Source: Candidatus Fischerbacteria bacterium RBG_13_37_8 (lineage in GTDB: Bacteria > Acidobacteriota > HRBIN11 > MFGW01). Taken from it: DNA of 7,171 bases. Shown piece by piece: positions 4,473-7,171 of this stretch; the stretch's first letter is position 1, and each line of letters begins with the position of its first letter. Under the pieces are notes generated by a model, which did no database searches, had not been told where the DNA came from, and saw only the letters and a program-made list of their open reading frames with translations. The stretch covers positions 19,811-26,981 of the forward strand of contig MFGW01000189.1 of the NCBI GenBank assembly GCA_001780385.1, in the 5' to 3' direction. The position numbers were made by a program, and so were the translations under genes.

Positions 4473-5294
4473 TTATTTTCTTCTCTTCACAATAAATGCA
4501 GTTGTTCGTTTATTTTTTCTTGTTTTATAACCTTTTGTTGGTTGACCCCATGGAGTGACCGGGTGTCTTCCTCCTTTTGCTTTACCTTCTCCTCCTCCGT
4601 GCGGATGATCTACAGGATTCATTGCAGTACCTCTTACATGCGATTTCCGACCCATTCTCCTATTTCGACCAGCTTTTCCAATTTTAATATTTGCATTATC
4701 AGTATTACCTACTTGACCAATAGTAGCATAACATTTTACATTGATGAGACGTATTTCTCCCGACGGCATTCGAACATGAGCATAGGTTCCTTCCTTGGCT
4801 AATAATTGAGCAGAACTTCCTGCCGATCGTACTATCTGACCACCTTTGCCTAACTTCAATTCTATATTATGAACAACGGTACCTGTTGGTATTTTCTCTA
4901 ACGGTAAACAATTTCCCGGTAATATATCCGCTTCCGGACTTGATAAAATGGTACTTCCAACCTTTAAACCTTCAGGCCATAATATATATCTTTTCTCACC
5001 ATCCTGGTATACCACCAATGCGATAAAAGCTGACCTGTTAGGATCATATTCTACTGAGCGCACTTTTGCTTTAATGCCTACTTTATCTCTCTTGAAATCA
5101 ATTATTCGATAGCGTCTCTTATGCGCTCCTCCACGCCACCAAATAGTTATTCTTCCTAAATTATTCCTGCCGTCAATTTTCTTTTTTGGAATCAGCAAGG
5201 CTTTATGAGGCTTATCGGTGGTTAATTCCTCATACGTTAAGGCAGTTTGAAATCTTCTTCCTGCTGATGTTGCTTTATATTTTTTTATTCCCAT
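4473..5294 (-). CDS. rplB: 50S ribosomal protein L2
   Basis: 273 residues, the standard bacterial length. It starts MGIKKYKATSAGRRFQTALTYEELTTDKPHKALL and has the RNA-binding AHKRRYRIIDFKRDK (57-71), the DPNRSAFIALVVYQDGEKRYI segment and GTVVHNIELKLGKGGQIVRSAGSSAQLLAKEG. The C-terminal NPVDHPHGGGEG (226-237) includes H230, at the position of the histidine implicated in peptidyl transferase centre function. GRHPVTPWGQPTKG and the basic tail follow. L2 is needed for subunit association and tRNA binding. W52-W53 replace the RH/RR pair usual in the GRIT..RGG.HKR motif. The gap to rplW is 2 bases, and AGGTG 7 bases upstream of the ATG lies within the end of rplW. Confidence 0.99.
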   Translation of the reverse strand: MGIKKYKATSAGRRFQTALTYEELTTDKPHKALLIPKKKIDGRNNLGRITIWWRGGAHKRRYRIIDFKRDKVGIKAKVRSVEYDPNRSAFIALVVYQDGEKRYILWPEGLKVGSTILSSPEADILPGNCLPLEKIPTGTVVHNIELKLGKGGQIVRSAGSSAQLLAKEGTYAHVRMPSGEIRLINVKCYATIGQVGNTDNANIKIGKAGRNRRMGRKSHVRGTAMNPVDHPHGGGEGKAKGGRHPVTPWGQPTKGYKTRKNKRTTAFIVKRRK

Positions 5295-5296
5295 CG

Positions 5297-5587
5297 TTAT
5301 GCACCTACAGTAAAATCTAACGCTTTTTCTCCTTCTTTTAATTTAACATACGCTTTTTTCCATGATGAAGTAAATCCCTCTCTTCTATATCTGCTTCTTT
5401 TTTTACCAGCAATATTAATTATTTTCACCACTTCTACTTTCACTCCGAAAATTTTCTCTACTGCATTTTTTACTTCTAATTTATTTGCTTTTCTATCTAC
5501 AGAAAAACAATAAATGCGTTCTTCCTGCAATTGTAATGCTTTTTCTGTCAGTATCGGTTTTAATAAAATGCTATATGGTTCTCTCAT
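5297..5587 (-). CDS. rplW: 50S ribosomal protein L23
   Basis: 96 residues, typical. The conserved features are the PILTEKA motif (11-17), the F.VDRKANKLEVKNAVEKIFGVKVEVVKIINI stretch (28-59), a basic GKKRSRYRREGFTSSWKKAYVKL segment and a GE...DF ending. L23 lies at the exit of the polypeptide tunnel and is the docking site for trigger factor and signal recognition particle. Its ATG at 5587 overlaps the rplD stop as ATGA, indicating coupled translation. Confidence 0.97.
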   Translation of the reverse strand: MREPYSILLKPILTEKALQLQEERIYCFSVDRKANKLEVKNAVEKIFGVKVEVVKIINIAGKKRSRYRREGFTSSWKKAYVKLKEGEKALDFTVGA

Positions 5588-6216
5588 TTCACCAACATCT
5601 CCTGTATTTTTTCAAATGCTGCTTTCGAGAAAAATATTTTTTTGCAATTTACTAAATCATATACATTCAAATAAGAGATCGGTATAAATTTTGCCCTCGG
5701 AATATTTCTGACGGCAAGATAAAAATTACTATTTTCCCTGAAATCAACAAATAAAACTTTCTGAATACCTGAAATTAAATTAAACGATTTATAAAATTTT
5801 ACAGCTTCTTTTGTTTTTGCCTGTTCGAAAATTAACTTATCGATAATACATACATTTCCTTCTTTCAATTTATAGGATAAAATTGAACGGAGCGCACGGA
5901 TACGTTTTTTTCTCGGGAACGGGTAGGAATAATCACGTGGTTTTGGACCAAAAGTGGTACCACCATGGCGCCAAAGCGGAGAGCGTGTGGAACCAGAACG
6001 GGCTCTTCCTGTATGTTTCTGTTTCCATGGTTTCTTTCCTCCACCACTTACTTCACCACGGGTTTTTGTACATGCTGTTCCTCTTCGCTTGCCCGCAAGA
6101 TAATTATTTATGGCTTCCCATATTAATGCTTTATTAAACTTAGCTTCTGCAATAATATCATTTATTTCCATGTAACCTGCATTCTGATTTTCTAATGTTT
6201 TAATTTCCAATTTCAT
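5584..6216 (-). CDS. rplD: 50S ribosomal protein L4
   Basis: 210 residues, normal for L4. The long internal loop that reaches the exit tunnel is clear: GKRRGTACTKTRGEVSGGGKKPWKQKHTGRARSGSTRSPLWRHGG (42-86), followed by FGPKPRDYSYPFPRKKRIRALRSILSYKLKEG. The C-terminal domain is more divergent but in register. L4 binds domain I of 23S rRNA; in E. coli it also represses the S10 operon through the operon leader, which would lie outside this window. The start at ATG 6216 is 4 bases after the rplC stop and has only a weak GGGGA site about 7 bases upstream, so it may depend on coupling. The stop overlaps the rplW start as ATGA. Confidence 0.98.
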   Translation of the reverse strand: MKLEIKTLENQNAGYMEINDIIAEAKFNKALIWEAINNYLAGKRRGTACTKTRGEVSGGGKKPWKQKHTGRARSGSTRSPLWRHGGTTFGPKPRDYSYPFPRKKRIRALRSILSYKLKEGNVCIIDKLIFEQAKTKEAVKFYKSFNLISGIQKVLFVDFRENSNFYLAVRNIPRAKFIPISYLNVYDLVNCKKIFFSKAAFEKIQEMLVK

Positions 6217-6220
6217 GAGT

Positions 6221-6856
6221 TTATCCCCGCATTTTCTTATAAAGTATTAGATATGATCCATTATGACCTGGCACGCTACCCTTTACCACTACAAGATTAT
6301 TTTCTTTATCTATGCTTATTATTTTGATATTTTTCATTGTTACGCGCTCTCCACCCATGCGGCCTCCCATTCTTTGACCTTTATAAACACGGGAGGGATA
6401 CGATGAAGCGCCTATTGAACCAGGCGTCCTGTGAGTTTTTGAACCATGAGTATCAGGTCCTCCGCCGAAATGATGTCTTTTTACTACACCTTGAAATCCT
6501 TTTCCCTTTGAAGTACCTATAATATGAACAATTTCATCTGCCGTGAAAATATCAGCAGCAGTGATCTTATCTCCTATTTTTAGTTTATCTGCATCAATAG
6601 CCGGTAATTCGATTAATTTGCGAACGGTAGGTGAGCCTGCTTTATCTAAATGTCCTTTCATGCCTTTTGTAATTCTTTTTGGTGATACTTTTTCAATGAA
6701 ACCTAATTGCGTTGCAATATAACCATCTTTTTCAATAGATTTCAATTGTGTAATCACGCATGGACCTGCTTGTATAACAGTAACAGGAATCACTTTTCCT
6801 TCCGGCGTAAATATTTGACTCATTCCTATTTTTTTTCCTATAAGTCCGCCTATCAT
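6221..6856 (-). CDS. rplC: 50S ribosomal protein L3
   Basis: 211 residues, usual for bacterial L3. It starts MIGGLIGKKIGMSQIF and has TSKGKGFQGVVKRHHFGGGPDTHGSKTHRTPGSIG (115-149), then YPSRVYKGQRMGGRMGGERVTMKN, the family's defining central block. The C terminus VVVKGSVPGHNGSYLIL is also canonical. L3 binds near the 3' end of 23S rRNA, is among the first assembly proteins, and reaches toward the peptidyl transferase centre. Residues 150-152 read ASS where E. coli has QNQ, so the glutamine that PrmB methylates in E. coli is absent; this is common in other phyla. The start overlaps the rpsJ stop as ATGA. Confidence 0.98.
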   Translation of the reverse strand: MIGGLIGKKIGMSQIFTPEGKVIPVTVIQAGPCVITQLKSIEKDGYIATQLGFIEKVSPKRITKGMKGHLDKAGSPTVRKLIELPAIDADKLKIGDKITAADIFTADEIVHIIGTSKGKGFQGVVKRHHFGGGPDTHGSKTHRTPGSIGASSYPSRVYKGQRMGGRMGGERVTMKNIKIISIDKENNLVVVKGSVPGHNGSYLILYKKMRG

Positions 6857-7171
6857 TGTCCTTCTTTCCCTTCTCCCGTCGAAGCTTTAATCTCAACATC
6901 AACTCCCGCTGGCAAATCCAATCGCAATAATTCTTCTATTGTTTGCGGTGTTGGTGATAAAATATTTATTAATCTTTTATGCGTTCTTATCTCAAATTGT
7001 TCACGTGATTTTTTATCTACATGCGGTGATCGCAAAACGGTATATCGTGATATTTTAGTAGGAAGTGGTATTGGTCCTGCTACTTTAGCTCCAGTTCGCT
7101 TTGCTATTTGAATAATCTTATTTGCAGATAAATCCAGCATCCGGTAATCGAACGCTTTTAATCTGATTCTA
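6853..7171 (-). CDS. rpsJ: 30S ribosomal protein S10, 5' end cut by the window edge
   Basis: The reading frame is open to the right edge; the first whole codon is at 7170-7168. The translation there, RIRLKAFDYRMLDLSANKI, is the conserved start of S10, so the ATG at 7140 is an internal methionine and not the initiator. About 105 residues are visible; only a few N-terminal residues should be missing. AKRTGAKVAGPIPLPTKISRYTVLRSPHVDKKSREQFEIRTHKRLINI and the LPAGVDVEIK ending are diagnostic. S10 binds the head of 16S rRNA and, with NusB, takes part in transcription antitermination. The C terminus runs about 9 residues past the usual end (ASTGEGKEGQ). The stop overlaps the rplC start as ATGA. Any operon leader lies beyond the window. 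Confidence 0.98.
   Translation of the reverse strand, partial: RIRLKAFDYRMLDLSANKIIQIAKRTGAKVAGPIPLPTKISRYTVLRSPHVDKKSREQFEIRTHKRLINILSPTPQTIEELLRLDLPAGVDVEIKASTGEGKEGQ

Noticed and set aside
5883..6137. Plus-strand open frames across the window, such as this 84-codon one opposite rplD.
   Set aside because: They are antisense to strongly conserved ribosomal proteins, lack ribosome binding sites and resemble no known protein.

Overview
The window is one uninterrupted block of ribosomal protein genes, all read from the minus strand. It covers most of the bacterial S10 operon and the first part of the spc operon. In transcription order, from high to low coordinates, the genes are rpsJ (5' end cut by the window edge), rplC, rplD, rplW, rplB, rpsS, rplV, rpsC, rplP, rpmC, rpsQ, rplN, rplX, rplE, rpsN, rpsH and rplF (only the first 26 codons). 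This is the textbook bacterial order with no insertions, losses or rearrangements.

The DNA is AT-rich by eye. The gene order, Shine-Dalgarno sites of the AGGAGG type and protein families all indicate a bacterium. S14 is the short zinc-binding form and L24 ends in a four-cysteine zinc ribbon. L5 carries a lysine/glutamate-rich N-terminal extension of about 40 residues. I do not recognise the species. The divergent sequences would fit a poorly sampled or uncultured phylum, but that is inference.

Packing is very tight. rpsJ/rplC, rplD/rplW and rpsQ/rplN share 4-base ATGA overlaps, and rpmC and rpsQ overlap by 23 bases. Most other gaps are 2 to 20 bases. This favours one polycistronic mRNA with translational coupling. 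No convincing promoter or terminator is visible; the operon's leader and promoter must lie beyond the right edge, upstream of rpsJ. Three gaps stand out: rpsC-rplP (39 bases), rplN-rplX (88 bases) and rplX-rplE (97 bases with the start chosen here).

Two of these gaps hold the only content that is not routine. The rplN-rplX gap is almost filled by a 27-codon reading frame that ends in an ATGA overlap with rplX. The rplX-rplE gap holds two adjacent RNA hairpins just before the rplE ribosome binding site. In E. coli this is where S8 binds the spc mRNA and represses translation, and rpsH (S8) is encoded just downstream here. These are candidates, not demonstrated elements. Otherwise this is an ordinary, highly conserved housekeeping region, and I see no mobile element, CRISPR array, tRNA, rRNA or novel multi-gene system.
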